DNA of 64,000 bases from CAVPMN01 sp963706425 (GCA_963706425.1 CAVPMN010000001.1:744001-808000), one strand, 5' to 3'. Positions 26,930 to 36,682 are shown, counted from the stretch's first letter. Notes: generated by a model from the letters alone, not told the origin. Numbers and translations are program-made.

Positions 26930-29632
26930 TCACGACACAGGTCGGACGTCACCGATCAGCTCCTCGGCTTGCCGGACCACCGCCGGCAGCCCGCCGTCAC
27001 CCGCTCGCGCGCATGCGATCGCTCGACGGGCCGCGTCGTTGACCGCGCTCGGTGTGCCGCCGGCGGCTCGCAGGATCTGGGCCCGGACCAGGTGCGACCA
27101 GGCCAGGAAGGGTCGAACCTGCATCTCGGCGCACTGCGCGACGGCGTCGTCGATGTGGGCCAAGGCCCGCTCGTGGTCGCCGAGCACCTCGTGGCAGAGC
27201 GCCCGGCCGAGGTCGATGGGGCCCATGCTCCCGCCGAGGCAGCACGTGTTGCGGCCGGCGTAGGGCTCGAGCGCCTCGGCGACCACCGCCGCAGCGCTCG
27301 GATCGCGCAGGAGGTAGGCGGTCCAGGCCAGGACGACCAGCATGAACGATGTCGTCTGGTCGACGGTGACCGGGCGCAGCCCCGCAGCGATGATCGGATC
27401 GACCCGAGCGTGAGCGTCCGCATGGCGGCCCGCTCCCGCGAGCACGAACGCCGCGCAGATCTGGCGCTGGATGTACTCGGGTCGCTCGTCGGCAAAGGGC
27501 TCGACGAAAGCTGCGAACTCGGCGAACCCGTCGTTGTCGAACGCCGACAACCCAGCCTGGATGGCGACAACCATGGCGAGTCGGGCCTGTTCGAGATCGG
27601 AGTCGTCGCGGTAGGTCATGATCTCGGCGAGCAGGCGCTGCTGCTCACTGAACCGACCGGCCTGGTAGGCCTGCACCACTTGACGGTAGGCGCCGGGAAC
27701 ACGGGCCTCCTTGGCCAGGTCGGCGTTCTTGATGGCACCGACGTAGCCCGGCGGGATGCGCTCACCGAGGGCCGTGGCCTCCCCGAGGATCCGATCGGCG
27801 TCGCCGACGTCGCCCCGGTCGACGAGGAGGGTGAACAGGTAGAAGAGGCCGACGAGCTGGTACTCGAGGTTGTCGTGGGTGCGTCCCAGTTCGACCAGCT
27901 CACGGATGTGATCGAGCCGGTCGTCGGTCCAGGGCCGGTCGGTGCAATGGCAGAAGAGGGCGATCGCCAGCGTCTCGGGGTCGCCTTCGGATCGCGCCAA
28001 CCTGAGCGCCCTCGCCGAGAGCCGCGACTGCAGATCCAGCACCCCGACCCTCCCCTCCATGGCGCGCGCCAGTCGAGCGAGGATGCGGCTTTCGAGCCGC
28101 GGGTCGACTTCGTCGAGTCGGCCGAGCAGACGCTCGGCGAGGTCAGTGCCCGCCTCGCGCATGCCCACCGCCTCACCGGCGCGCAGCAGCGCGTCGGCGA
28201 TCCTCGCGGCCGATGACACATCGTCGGCTCGTTCGAAGTGCGTGGCGGCCACGAGCATCGTGGCGACCCCATCCGGGTGTCCGATGCGCAGCATCACCTC
28301 ACCCAGCTCGAGCTGGCGCAGCGCGACCAGGTCGGGGGCGAGGGGTGGCGAGGCCTCGATCAGTTCGAGGGCACGGTCGCACAGGTCGCCTGCGGTCTCC
28401 GGTGCACCCTGTTCGAACGCCCAGCGTGCCCCCGCCGCCAGATGACGCAACGCGTCGGCCCGACCAGAGGTGCCACTCCGTTCGAAGTGGTGCGCCAGCT
28501 GTGCGGAGCGGTTCGACGGGCTCGAGCCGAAGCGTTCGACCAGCGTGGTGGCAAAGGCACGGTGGAGCCGCTGGCGACGAGTGGCCGTGAGCGCACCGTA
28601 GAGGTGCTCACGCAGCAGGGCGTGGGTGAAGCGCAGGCTGCCGTCGTCGGCGGGGGTCAGCAGCCCGGCGGCCAACGCCTCCACCATCGCCCGCTCGGTG
28701 CCTGGCCAGTCGGCGATGGCCTGCCCGAGCACCTCCGGTTCGAACGTGGTGCCCACCACCGATGCCGCGGCCAGCACGGCCGCGGCATCCTTCGAAAGGG
28801 GCGCGAACCTCGCCGCCCAGATCTCCGAGGCCGATCCGGGGAGACCGACGGCCAGGTCCGCGGGCGCCAACGGCGATCGGTGGGCGAGCTCGAGGAGGCT
28901 GAGCGCCACGAAGGCGTTGCCCCCGGATGCGTCGAACACGGCGTCGGCCAGCGCGACGCTGGCGCGATCGGACACGACGGCGTCGACCAACGCCGCACAG
29001 GCGTCGTGGTCGAGTCGGCGCACGATGTGCTCCCAACGCGGATGCAGGTCGACATCGGCGGCATGCCACGCTCCCCGCGCCGCGAAGGGACGCCGTTCGA
29101 CGGCGAGCAGTGCGCATCGGGGGACCTCGGCCGCCAGCACGCCGGCGAGCAACTCGATCGATCCCTGATCGCACCACTGGGCGTCCTCGATGACCACCAA
29201 CACCGGTGATCGTTCGGCCAGGCCGGCCAGCACCCGCACCACGACCGCGAGCACCGCCCGGTCGTCGGGGGTGCCGAGTCGGTCGATCGGCAGCCCGGGC
29301 AGGGTGTCGCGCAGCCAGGGCACCGCGCCGAACTCGGCCTCGGCGCCGACCACCACACCAGCGACGACGTCGACCGGCGCCTCGGCCAGGCCCGACCGCA
29401 GGGCGCTCACCCAGGGCTCGAGCGGCAGGAAGCCGTGGTCGGTTGCGGCACCGCAGAGCACCCGGTCACCTCTCGCCCGCCGCTCAGCGACGAACTCGCA
29501 GACCAGGCGACTCTTGCCCACGCCCGACTCCCCGGCGACCACGCCGAGCCTGGGTCCGATGTCGTCGACCGCAGCGTCGAACCAGGCCGCGAGGGCATCG
29601 AGCTCGTGCGTCCGCCCCACCAACGACGACAT
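26930..29632 (-). CDS. large AAA/STAND-type ATPase with TPR-like C-terminus
   Basis: 900-residue protein. The N-terminal ATPase has VGRTHELDAL, Walker A GESGVGKSRL and Walker B VLVVIEDAQWCD, the layout of LuxR/MalT-type and cyclase-associated STAND ATPases. The rest is helical with TPR-like repeats (for example LRQLELGEVMLRIG and ARAMEGRVGVLDLQSRLSAR). No DNA-binding or cyclase domain is attached, so the output must act through partners; the two Crp regulators 58 nt downstream on the same strand are candidates. ATG 29632 (MSSLVGRTHEL) is chosen since family members begin just before VGR. Confidence 0.85.
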   Translation of the reverse strand: MSSLVGRTHELDALAAWFDAAVDDIGPRLGVVAGESGVGKSRLVCEFVAERRARGDRVLCGAATDHGFLPLEPWVSALRSGLAEAPVDVVAGVVVGAEAEFGAVPWLRDTLPGLPIDRLGTPDDRAVLAVVVRVLAGLAERSPVLVVIEDAQWCDQGSIELLAGVLAAEVPRCALLAVERRPFAARGAWHAADVDLHPRWEHIVRRLDHDACAALVDAVVSDRASVALADAVFDASGGNAFVALSLLELAHRSPLAPADLAVGLPGSASEIWAARFAPLSKDAAAVLAAASVVGTTFEPEVLGQAIADWPGTERAMVEALAAGLLTPADDGSLRFTHALLREHLYGALTATRRQRLHRAFATTLVERFGSSPSNRSAQLAHHFERSGTSGRADALRHLAAGARWAFEQGAPETAGDLCDRALELIEASPPLAPDLVALRQLELGEVMLRIGHPDGVATMLVAATHFERADDVSSAARIADALLRAGEAVGMREAGTDLAERLLGRLDEVDPRLESRILARLARAMEGRVGVLDLQSRLSARALRLARSEGDPETLAIALFCHCTDRPWTDDRLDHIRELVELGRTHDNLEYQLVGLFYLFTLLVDRGDVGDADRILGEATALGERIPPGYVGAIKNADLAKEARVPGAYRQVVQAYQAGRFSEQQRLLAEIMTYRDDSDLEQARLAMVVAIQAGLSAFDNDGFAEFAAFVEPFADERPEYIQRQICAAFVLAGAGRHADAHARVDPIIAAGLRPVTVDQTTSFMLVVLAWTAYLLRDPSAAAVVAEALEPYAGRNTCCLGGSMGPIDLGRALCHEVLGDHERALAHIDDAVAQCAEMQVRPFLAWSHLVRAQILRAAGGTPSAVNDAARRAIACARAGDGGLPAVVRQAEELIGDVRPVS

Positions 29633-29768
29633 CCCACGAACGTACTGTGGGTCGCCCGGTGCACCGTGTCGTCCAGTTGACAGTTCTCCGAAGGCCTTGT
29701 GGCCTCGATCCGGAGCAGCTCGACCCGACGAGTCGGCCCGATCGTGGTGGTGAGGCAGACTGGCGCCC

Positions 29769-30479
29769 ATGGCGATGATCGAACTGGAACGTGTCGGCCG
29801 CGCCTACGAGACGGGCGGTGGCACAGTGCACGCCCTCGCCGACGTCGACCTCACCGTCGACGCCGGCGAGTTCGTGGTGGTGCTCGGACCGTCGGGCTCG
29901 GGCAAGACGACGCTGCTCAACCTCATCGGCGCGCTCGACACCCCCACCTCTGGCACCTGCGTCGTCGACGGCAACGACCTGGTCGGCGCTTCCCGGAAAG
30001 AGCTGTTCCGATACCGGCGACAGACGATCAGCTTCGTCTTCCAGAGCTTCAATCTCTTCCCAGGGCTGACCGCGTTCGAGAACGTGCGGTTCGGTGCCGA
30101 CGTAGCGGGCGTTCCGGATGCCGCCCACGTCGCCCTCCGCACCCTCGAGGACGTTGGTCTCGGCGGGCGGGTCGACCACTTCCCGGCGATGCTCTCGGGC
30201 GGCGAGCAACAACGGGTGGCCATCGCCCGCGCCCTCGCCACGACGAACGACATCCTGCTCGCAGACGAGCCGACCGGCGAGCTCGACTTCCAGACCGGTG
30301 TGCAGATACTCGAGTTGTTGATGCGCCAGGCGGAGGCCGGGCATGCCGTCCTGGTCGTCACCCACAACCGCGAGATCTCGCGGGCTGCCGATCGCGTCAT
30401 CGAGCTGAGCGGAGGCCGAGTGACCGCCGATGGCCCACCCGAGGGTGGGCGCCGGCCGGCGGGCGAGCTGCACTGGTGA
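29769..30479 (+). CDS. ABC transporter ATP-binding protein (MacB/LolD type)
   Basis: 236-residue ABC ATPase. Walker A GPSGSGKTTLLN, Q-loop FVFQSFNLFPGLTAFENV, signature LSGGEQQRVAIARAL, Walker B DILLADEPTGELD and the H-loop VVTHN are complete. The sequence fits the MacB/LolD/FtsE-like group that works with FtsX-type permeases; the gene 4 nt downstream is such a permease. Likely function is export or release of a substrate, or mechanotransmission across the membrane. Substrate unknown. Confidence 0.92.
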   Translation: MAMIELERVGRAYETGGGTVHALADVDLTVDAGEFVVVLGPSGSGKTTLLNLIGALDTPTSGTCVVDGNDLVGASRKELFRYRRQTISFVFQSFNLFPGLTAFENVRFGADVAGVPDAAHVALRTLEDVGLGGRVDHFPAMLSGGEQQRVAIARALATTNDILLADEPTGELDFQTGVQILELLMRQAEAGHAVLVVTHNREISRAADRVIELSGGRVTADGPPEGGRRPAGELHW

Positions 30480-30483
30480 ACGC

Positions 30484-32937
30484 GTGAAGCGACTGTGGCT
30501 GCGATGGTCCTGGCGCGACCTGCGGGCGCGGTGGGTGCAGGTCGCCGCGATCGCCTTCATCATCGCCCTCGGGACGGGCGTCTACACGGGCCTCAGCAGC
30601 CAGACCACCTGGCGCCAGGACTCATACGACGCCAGCTACGACGAGCTCGCCGTGCACGACTTCCTCGTGAGCACAGCAGAGGGCACCTTCGTCGAGCAAG
30701 GCCGCCTCCTCGAGGCCGTCAACGCGCTCACCGACCCGGCGGTGGTGACGGAGGCCGAGGAGCGCCTCCAAGTCGACACCCAGGTCGACGCCTCCGACCT
30801 GGCGGGAGAACCGGTGCTCGTACCGGGCCGGATCGTGGGCGTGGACGTAAGCGGCGATCCGGGTCTTCCCGGTCCCGACATCGACCGCATCGAGATGGTG
30901 GGCGGCCGCCCGCTGGTGGCGGACGACGACGGCCAGCCACGGGTGGTGCTCGACTCGCACTTCGCTGACTACTACGGCCTGCCCGACCAGGCCACCATCA
31001 GGCTCTCGGGCGGCGACGTCGACTATGTCGGCACCGGCTACTCGCCGGAGTACTTCATCGTGAGTGGGAACTCCGCATCGCTGCTCGGTGAAGCGGGCTT
31101 TGCGGTGATGTTCGCGCCGCTCGCAACCGCACAGCAGCTGTCGGGCAACGACGGCGCAGTGAACCAACTCGTCCTCCGCACCGCCGACGGTGTCGACGAG
31201 CGGGCCCTGCAGGACGAGCTCGAGGCGGCGCTCGCCGAGACGCTGCCGGACGCCGCCACGTCCGTGGAGTGGATCGAGGACAACCGCCAGTACCGGCGCC
31301 TCTACGACGACATCGAGGGCGACCAGCGGCTGTTCAACATCTTCGCGGGGCTGATCCTGCTGGGGGCTGCGTTCGCCGCGTTCAACCTCACCGGGCGGAT
31401 CGTCGAGGCCCAGCGACGGGAGATCGGCGTCGGCATGTCGCTCGGCGTCGACCGCTGGAAGTTGGCCGTACGACCGCTCCTCGTCGCCTTTCAGATCTCG
31501 TTGCTCGGCGTGATCTTCGGCGTCGCCGTGGGCCAGTACATGGGCACATTGATGTCGGACCTCAACGTGGCGTTCGTGCCGCTACCGGTATGGAACGACA
31601 CGTTCCAGCCAGGAGTGTTCCTGCGGGGGGCCTCGCTGGGATTGCTGCTGACGTTCGCGGCCACGATCTGGCCCGTGTGGCGCGCGGTTCGGGTCGACCC
31701 GGTCGAAGCGATCCGCACAGGACCCCGCACGACAGGAGGTCACCGCCCTTCGCTCGATCGGCACCTGCGCCTGCCCGGCAACAGCATCGCTCAGTTCCCG
31801 CTCCGGAACACGGTGCGCGCCCCCCGCCGTACTGCGCTGACCGCGTTCGGCATCGCGGCTGTGATCACCGTGCTGATCGCCCTGATCGGCATGGTCGACT
31901 CGATGCTCGCCACGATCGACCAGGGATCCAGCGAAGTGCTGGCAGACAGCCCGGAACGGGTCGATGTCAGCCTCGACTCCTTCTACTTGAGCGACGACCA
32001 GCTGGTCACCTCGATCGGCGAGGTCGAGGGCGTCGCAAGCGCGGAGCCGGGCCTGCAACTCGGAGGATGGCTCGTGCCCGACGACGGCAGCGACGAGATC
32101 GAGACGCTCGTCCTGCTCGTCGACCTGCAGTCGGAGAACTGGCAGCCGGGTGTGGAAGAGGGTTCGTTCGACGGAGAGGGACCGGGCCTGGTCGTCAGCC
32201 GCAAGGCGGCCGACGACCTCGGGATCGGGGTCGGCGACCAGGCCACGCTGCGCCACCCTCGCCGGGAGGGCATGGGCTACTCGTTCGTCGAGACCGATCT
32301 TCCGGTCCACGCTATTCACGGCAACCCCTACCGGTTCATCCTCTACATGGACATCGACGACGCCGATGTATTCGCCCTCGATGGAATCGTGAACACGGTG
32401 TCGGTGACGCCAGAAGCGGGTGTCACGAGCGAGGACCTCAAGCGCGGTCTGTTCGGACGACCGGGCGTGGCGGCCGTCGAGTCGGTGGGCGACGTCGTAC
32501 AGAACATCGAGGACGTCATCAACGAGTTCCTCGGCGTCTTCTATCTCGTCGAAGCCGCCATCTTGGTGCTCGCGGTGCTCATCGCGTTCAACTCGACCAG
32601 CATCAGCGCCGACGAACGCCGGCGCGAGCACGCCACGATGTTCGCCTTCGGGCTACCCGTTCGAACGGTGCTCGCCCTGGCCGTCGCCGAGAGCGCGATC
32701 GTCGGCGCCTTGGGCACCCTCGTCGGGGTGGCAGCCGGTCGGGTGCTGCTGCAGTGGCTCATCCAGGTGCTCATCCCCCAGACCATCCCCGACATCGCGA
32801 TCGTCGTGGACGTGGCCCCGAGCACCTACCTGGTCGCCGGCGTCCTCGGCACGGTGGCGGTGGCTCTCGCTCCGGTGCTCACCGTGCGACGCTTCCGGCG
32901 AATGGACATCCCCGCGACCCTCCGCGTCGTCGAGTGA
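30484..32937 (+). CDS. FtsX-family ABC transporter permease
   Basis: 817-residue permease with two FtsX-type halves. Membrane helices are visible near the N-terminus (WVQVAAIAFIIALGTGVYTG), three after residue 280 (FAGLILLGAAFAAFNL, FQISLLGVIFGVAVGQYM, ASLGLLLTFAATIWPVW), one at TALTAFGIAAVITVLIALIG and three at the end (AAILVLAVLIAFNST, ESAIVGALGTLVGVAAGR, AGVLGTVAVALAPVL). Two large extracellular domains lie between. GTG 30484 follows the ATPase stop by 4 nt, forming an ABC operon. Confidence 0.9.
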   Translation: MKRLWLRWSWRDLRARWVQVAAIAFIIALGTGVYTGLSSQTTWRQDSYDASYDELAVHDFLVSTAEGTFVEQGRLLEAVNALTDPAVVTEAEERLQVDTQVDASDLAGEPVLVPGRIVGVDVSGDPGLPGPDIDRIEMVGGRPLVADDDGQPRVVLDSHFADYYGLPDQATIRLSGGDVDYVGTGYSPEYFIVSGNSASLLGEAGFAVMFAPLATAQQLSGNDGAVNQLVLRTADGVDERALQDELEAALAETLPDAATSVEWIEDNRQYRRLYDDIEGDQRLFNIFAGLILLGAAFAAFNLTGRIVEAQRREIGVGMSLGVDRWKLAVRPLLVAFQISLLGVIFGVAVGQYMGTLMSDLNVAFVPLPVWNDTFQPGVFLRGASLGLLLTFAATIWPVWRAVRVDPVEAIRTGPRTTGGHRPSLDRHLRLPGNSIAQFPLRNTVRAPRRTALTAFGIAAVITVLIALIGMVDSMLATIDQGSSEVLADSPERVDVSLDSFYLSDDQLVTSIGEVEGVASAEPGLQLGGWLVPDDGSDEIETLVLLVDLQSENWQPGVEEGSFDGEGPGLVVSRKAADDLGIGVGDQATLRHPRREGMGYSFVETDLPVHAIHGNPYRFILYMDIDDADVFALDGIVNTVSVTPEAGVTSEDLKRGLFGRPGVAAVESVGDVVQNIEDVINEFLGVFYLVEAAILVLAVLIAFNSTSISADERRREHATMFAFGLPVRTVLALAVAESAIVGALGTLVGVAAGRVLLQWLIQVLIPQTIPDIAIVVDVAPSTYLVAGVLGTVAVALAPVLTVRRFRRMDIPATLRVVE

Positions 32938-33011
32938 TCGCCGACCGAGCGAGCGTCCAGCCGCGGGCCTGGTTGCCCTGCCAGAACGCCGAAGCCGGGT
33001 AGATTCGCACC

Positions 33012-33851
33012 GTGACCGCTTCAGCTGAGGGGAGCGACACGTCTCAGCCCGCCGAAGCCGACACACCGCGCGCCGCCGGCGGCGCTGACACGCCCGGGCT
33101 GGCGGCCCTGCGAGACGTCACGGCCGGACTGGCCCACGAGCTGCGCAACCCGCTGCAGTTCATCCAGAACTATGCAGAGGTGGTGACCGAGCTGGGCGAC
33201 GAGCTCGACGGCATCCTGCACGACGGCACGACCGCCCTACCGAGCCAGACGGTCGATGACCTCACCAGCCTGCACAGCGAGCTGAGCCGCGCCGGTGAGC
33301 AGATCGTGCGCCATGCCCGCCGTCTCGACGCCATCGTGGAGTCGATGCTCGCCACCTCCGGTGACACCACACCGCGCCGCGAGTTGGCCGATCTCAACGT
33401 GTTGGTGCGCGAATCGGCCGAGTTCGGTCGCGACGGTCGCGGCACGACCTCGTCGGTGTCGGGCGAGCGCATCGAATTCGATCTGGACGACTCGATCCCG
33501 CTGGTGATGGTCGACGCGTTGCGGCTCTCCCGAGCGGTGGTGAACGTGGTCACGAACGCACTGCAGGCGGCCGGTGACGAGCCGCCAGCCGATGCCCCGC
33601 CCACCGTCACCGTGCGCACGCGAGCGGTCAGCGACGGGTTCACCATCACCGTCGAGGACAACGGGCCCGGCATCGCCGCCGACTCGCGCCAGCGGGTGTT
33701 CGAGCCCTTCTTCTCGGCCAAGCAGGGTCGGGCCCACGCCGGCCTCGGCCTCACCCAGGTCTGGGACATCGTGGTCGACGACCACCAGGGCCGCGTCGAG
33801 ATCGACCGCCGCGGTGATCTCACGGTGGTCACGCTGTTCATCCCCACCTAA
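33012..33851 (+). CDS. soluble sensor histidine kinase
   Basis: 279-residue kinase without membrane segment or recognised sensor domain. H-box GLAHELRNPLQFIQ (phospho-His about residue 41), N-box AVVNVVTNALQAAG, G1 VEDNGPGI, F-box VFEPFFSAKQG and G2 HAGLGLTQVWDI are in order. The NTRC-like H-box suits a partner response regulator; none is adjacent, but the REC-cyclase 9 kb upstream is one candidate. GTG start. A 47-nt palindrome lies 6 nt after its stop. Confidence 0.88.
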   Translation: MTASAEGSDTSQPAEADTPRAAGGADTPGLAALRDVTAGLAHELRNPLQFIQNYAEVVTELGDELDGILHDGTTALPSQTVDDLTSLHSELSRAGEQIVRHARRLDAIVESMLATSGDTTPRRELADLNVLVRESAEFGRDGRGTTSSVSGERIEFDLDDSIPLVMVDALRLSRAVVNVVTNALQAAGDEPPADAPPTVTVRTRAVSDGFTITVEDNGPGIAADSRQRVFEPFFSAKQGRAHAGLGLTQVWDIVVDDHQGRVEIDRRGDLTVVTLFIPT

Positions 33852-33857
33852 CTCCCC

Positions 33858-33904
33858 AAATCGGTGCGTGAAACAACCCTATGGGTTGTTTCACGCACCG
33901 ATTT
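33858..33904. repeat. 47-nt palindromic element, copy 1
   Basis: Arms AAATCGGTGCGTGAAAC and its exact complement surround a 13-nt core AACCCTATGGGTT. The total is a perfect 22-bp inverted repeat with a 3-nt loop (TAT). It lies between the histidine kinase stop and the cupredoxin-like lipoprotein gene. The same 17-nt arms occur at 36705 and 54797. Confidence 0.98.
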
Positions 33905-33928
33905 CGCCGGGGGTGACAGACTGCGCCG

Positions 33929-34333
33929 ATGCTTCGACGGGTGATCACCGCGGCCGTCATCGTCGCCGTCCTCGCCGCGGTGACGACGACCGCCGTGGCG
34001 TGCGGCGACCCGGTCGAGGAACCCACGCTGCCGACGGTCGACTTCTCGCCCAGCGCCGTACTCACCGTGACACCCGACGGGATCGGCTGCGCGCTGGTCC
34101 GCGTGACCACCGGACCGGACTGCGCGGTGCCGGCGGGCAGCGTGGTCGAAGTGGTCAACGAAGGAGCGGACGACCGGCGCGTGGTGGCCGACGGGATCTT
34201 CGACACGGGCATCCTGCGTCCGGGCGACACCACCACGGTGGTGGTGACCGAGGTCGGCACGTTCCGGGTCTACGACGACGCGACTCCCGAGCAAACACTC
34301 GAGCTCGTGGTCACTGCTCGTGACAAGGGCTGA
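33929..34333 (+). CDS. small lipoprotein, possibly cupredoxin-like
   Basis: 134-residue exported lipoprotein. The signal peptide ends in TAVAC (lipobox Cys about residue 25). The mature part is a small beta-rich domain (GSVVEVVNEGADDRRVVADG, then LRPGDTTTVVVTEVGTFRVY), a layout like a cupredoxin fold but without a clear Cys-His-Met copper site. Function unknown. The 47-nt palindrome lies upstream and Mca convergent downstream. Confidence 0.75.
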   Translation: MLRRVITAAVIVAVLAAVTTTAVACGDPVEEPTLPTVDFSPSAVLTVTPDGIGCALVRVTTGPDCAVPAGSVVEVVNEGADDRRVVADGIFDTGILRPGDTTTVVVTEVGTFRVYDDATPEQTLELVVTARDKG

Positions 34334-34339
34334 GTCGAT

Positions 34340-35206
34340 CTAGCGCAGCCCGGCGAACAGATCGTCTTCGGGCAGCGGTGCGTCGACCAGGCTGCGGGCG
34401 CGGATGTAGTCGTCGAACGGGTGCACCGTGCGCGCGACCTCGCGGGGCAGGCCGAACCAGAACGGCGAGTTGGGATCGACCTGGGTGGCGTGGGCGAGGA
34501 GGCCCTCGAGGCGCACGTCGTGCCACGGACCGATGGGCACCTGGGTGGTGATGCGATGGTCGTGCGAGGGCCGCTCGAACCACTTCTCGTCGAACGGCGA
34601 CTCGACCCCGAGCTCGACCATCTTCTCGTGCGTCGCCATCATGCGTTCACGTGACCAGACGGTGTAGTAGAGCTTCGACGGCTGCCACGGCGGGCCGAGC
34701 TCGGGACGCCACGAGGCATCACCAGCCCGCTCGAACGCGGGGATCGAGATGTCGTGCACCATCAGGTGATCGGGATGCGGGTAGAAGTCCTGCTCGTCCG
34801 GATAGGTCACGATCACCTGCGGACGCTCGCGGCGGATGACCTCGACCAGCGCACCGACCGCCTCGTCCATCGGCGCGTTGGCGAACGCCTCGGGCCGGGC
34901 GTTGGCCTCGGTGTCGGGCATCCCCGAGTCGCGGTAGCCGAGCAGCACGATCTCGTGGTAGCCGATGATCTTGCCGGCGAGGGCCAACTCGTCACGGCGC
35001 ACCTCCGCCAGCCGTGACCGCACCTCGGGCGTGTCCATGGCCGGGTTGAGGATGTCGCCCTCCTCGCCTCCCGTGCACGTCACGAGCACGGTGCGCACAC
35101 CCTCGGCGGCGTATTTGGCGACGGTGGGCGCTCCCTTCGACGCCTCGTCGTCGGGATGGGCGTGGACGCTCAAGAGGCAAAGCGGCTCTGCGGCTGTCAT
35201 GGTCAA
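34340..35206 (-). CDS. mca: mycothiol S-conjugate amidase
   Basis: 288-residue LmbE/PIG-L-type metalloenzyme. The Zn-binding AHPDDE is at about residues 16-21 and the second metal His in YPHPDHLMVHD. Length and C-terminal block (SPFWFGLPREVARTVHPFDDY) match Mca, which cleaves mycothiol-toxin conjugates into a mercapturic acid and GlcN-Ins, rather than the shorter MshB. Marks the organism as a mycothiol producer. The start at 35206 or an internal ATG at 35200 are equally possible. It is divergent from nfeD. Confidence 0.92.
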   Translation of the reverse strand: MTMTAAEPLCLLSVHAHPDDEASKGAPTVAKYAAEGVRTVLVTCTGGEEGDILNPAMDTPEVRSRLAEVRRDELALAGKIIGYHEIVLLGYRDSGMPDTEANARPEAFANAPMDEAVGALVEVIRRERPQVIVTYPDEQDFYPHPDHLMVHDISIPAFERAGDASWRPELGPPWQPSKLYYTVWSRERMMATHEKMVELGVESPFDEKWFERPSHDHRITTQVPIGPWHDVRLEGLLAHATQVDPNSPFWFGLPREVARTVHPFDDYIRARSLVDAPLPEDDLFAGLR

Positions 35207-35263
35207 ACGCTACCGGCGAAATGCCCGCCCACGCCGAGGCCCAATCGGTACCCTGAAACCGTA

Positions 35264-35710
35264 ATGGACGACCCCGACATCTGGCGCTGGATCTGGCTTG
35301 TCTTCGCGGTGCTGGCCGGCATCGGTGAGATCGCGACCGCCGGATTCTTCCTCCTCCCCTTCTCGCTCGGCGCAGCGGTCGCCGCAGTTCTGGCCTTTCT
35401 CGGCATCGCCGTCGCCTGGCAGTTCCTCGCGTTCGCGGTCGTCTCGGTGGCGGTGTTCGCCGCCCTGCGCCCTGTGGCGCACCGCCTCGACCGCAACATC
35501 CCGCTGGCCCAGGGCATCGGCGCCCAACGCTTGGTCGGCATGACCGCCGTCGTCCTCGAAGAGATCCCCCCGGGTGACTTCGGGATGATCCGCGTCGACG
35601 CCGAGGAGTGGCGCGCCGAGGGCATCGACGGTCGACCCATCGCCGCGGGCACCAACGTGACCATCCGCGACGTCCGCGGCACCCGCGCTCGCGTCGAGCC
35701 CGCAGACTGA
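35264..35710 (+). CDS. NfeD-like membrane protein
   Basis: 148-residue NfeD protein. Two to three membrane helices (IWLVFAVLAGIGEIATAGF, LGAAVAAVLAFLGIAVAW, FLAFAVVSVAVFAAL) precede a C-terminal OB-fold domain (LVGMTAVVLEEI...GMIRVDAEEWRAEG...VTIRDVRGTRARV). NfeD partners SPFH/band-7 proteins in membrane microdomains, and the SPFH gene begins 12 nt downstream, so the pair is a classic operon. Confidence 0.9.
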   Translation: MDDPDIWRWIWLVFAVLAGIGEIATAGFFLLPFSLGAAVAAVLAFLGIAVAWQFLAFAVVSVAVFAALRPVAHRLDRNIPLAQGIGAQRLVGMTAVVLEEIPPGDFGMIRVDAEEWRAEGIDGRPIAAGTNVTIRDVRGTRARVEPAD

Positions 35711-35722
35711 ACAGGAGCACCC

Positions 35723-36682
35723 GTGAGCACCGTCATCGCCGGCGCAATCGCCATCATCGTCGTCTTCTTCTTCTTCTACGTCGCCACCGGCGTACGCATC
35801 GTGCGCCCCTACCAGCGCGGCCTGGTCGAACAGCTCGGCAAGTACAAGGAGACCGTCGACCCCGGACTGCGCATCATCTATCCGATCTTCCAGTCGCTGC
35901 GCACCGTCGACATGCGCGAGCAAGTCGTCGACGTTCCGCCCCAAGAGGTGATCACCAAGGACAACGTGGTGGTGTCGGTCGACGCGGTCATCTACTACGA
36001 GCCCACCGACCCCACCCGACTCGTCTACAACGTGGCCAACTTCATCCTGGCCGTCACCAAGCTGGCTCAGACCAACCTGCGCAACGTGGTCGGCGACATG
36101 GATCTCGATCAGGCCCTCACCTCGCGAGAGACCATCAACACGGAGCTGCGACAGATCCTCGACGACGCCACCGACAAGTGGGGCGTGCGGGTGGTGCGTG
36201 TCGAGATCCAGCGGATCGACCCCCCGCCAGATGTCATGGGGGCCATGCACGAGCAGATGAAGGCTGAGCGCACCCGACGGGCAGTGGTCACCGAGGCCGA
36301 CGGCGCGCGCTCCGCGGCGATCGCCCGCGCCGAGGGCGAGAAGCAGGCCGCCATCCTCTCGGCCGAGGGTGTCCGGCAGCGCCAGATCCTCGAGGCCGAG
36401 GGCGAGGCCTCCGCCATCCGGGCCGTGGCCGAGGCCGAGCAGTACCGCCAGCAGGTGGTGGCCGACGGTGAGGCTGCGGCGATCCGCTCGGTCTACGGCG
36501 CCATCCACGAAGGCGACCCGACGCCCGACCTCATCGCCATCCGCTATCTGCAGGCGCTCGAGCGGGTGGCCGACGGGCAGGCCACCAAGATCATCGTGCC
36601 CGCCGAGCTCTCGGGCATCGCCGGTTCGATCGCTTCGGTCGGCGAGCTGTTCAACAGCAACGGCACCGGGACCGACGCCTGA
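35723..36682 (+). CDS. SPFH/band 7 (stomatin-like) protein
   Basis: 319-residue SPFH protein. One N-terminal membrane helix (VIAGAIAIIVVFFFFYVATG) is followed by the SPFH domain (RPYQRGLVEQLGKYKETVDP, then VISVDAVIYY-type strands) and a long coiled coil rich in EA and EK (ARAEGEKQAAILSAEG). It scaffolds membrane domains and may control a partner protease. GTG start with AGGAG upstream. Its stop lies in an 11-nt tandem duplication, next to palindrome copy 2. Confidence 0.92.
   Translation: MSTVIAGAIAIIVVFFFFYVATGVRIVRPYQRGLVEQLGKYKETVDPGLRIIYPIFQSLRTVDMREQVVDVPPQEVITKDNVVVSVDAVIYYEPTDPTRLVYNVANFILAVTKLAQTNLRNVVGDMDLDQALTSRETINTELRQILDDATDKWGVRVVRVEIQRIDPPPDVMGAMHEQMKAERTRRAVVTEADGARSAAIARAEGEKQAAILSAEGVRQRQILEAEGEASAIRAVAEAEQYRQQVVADGEAAAIRSVYGAIHEGDPTPDLIAIRYLQALERVADGQATKIIVPAELSGIAGSIASVGELFNSNGTGTDA

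Noticed and set aside
26381..28216. 611-residue plus-strand open frame
   Set aside because: Lies opposite the Crp and ATPase genes, whose motifs and codon use are clear; no domain in the plus frame.
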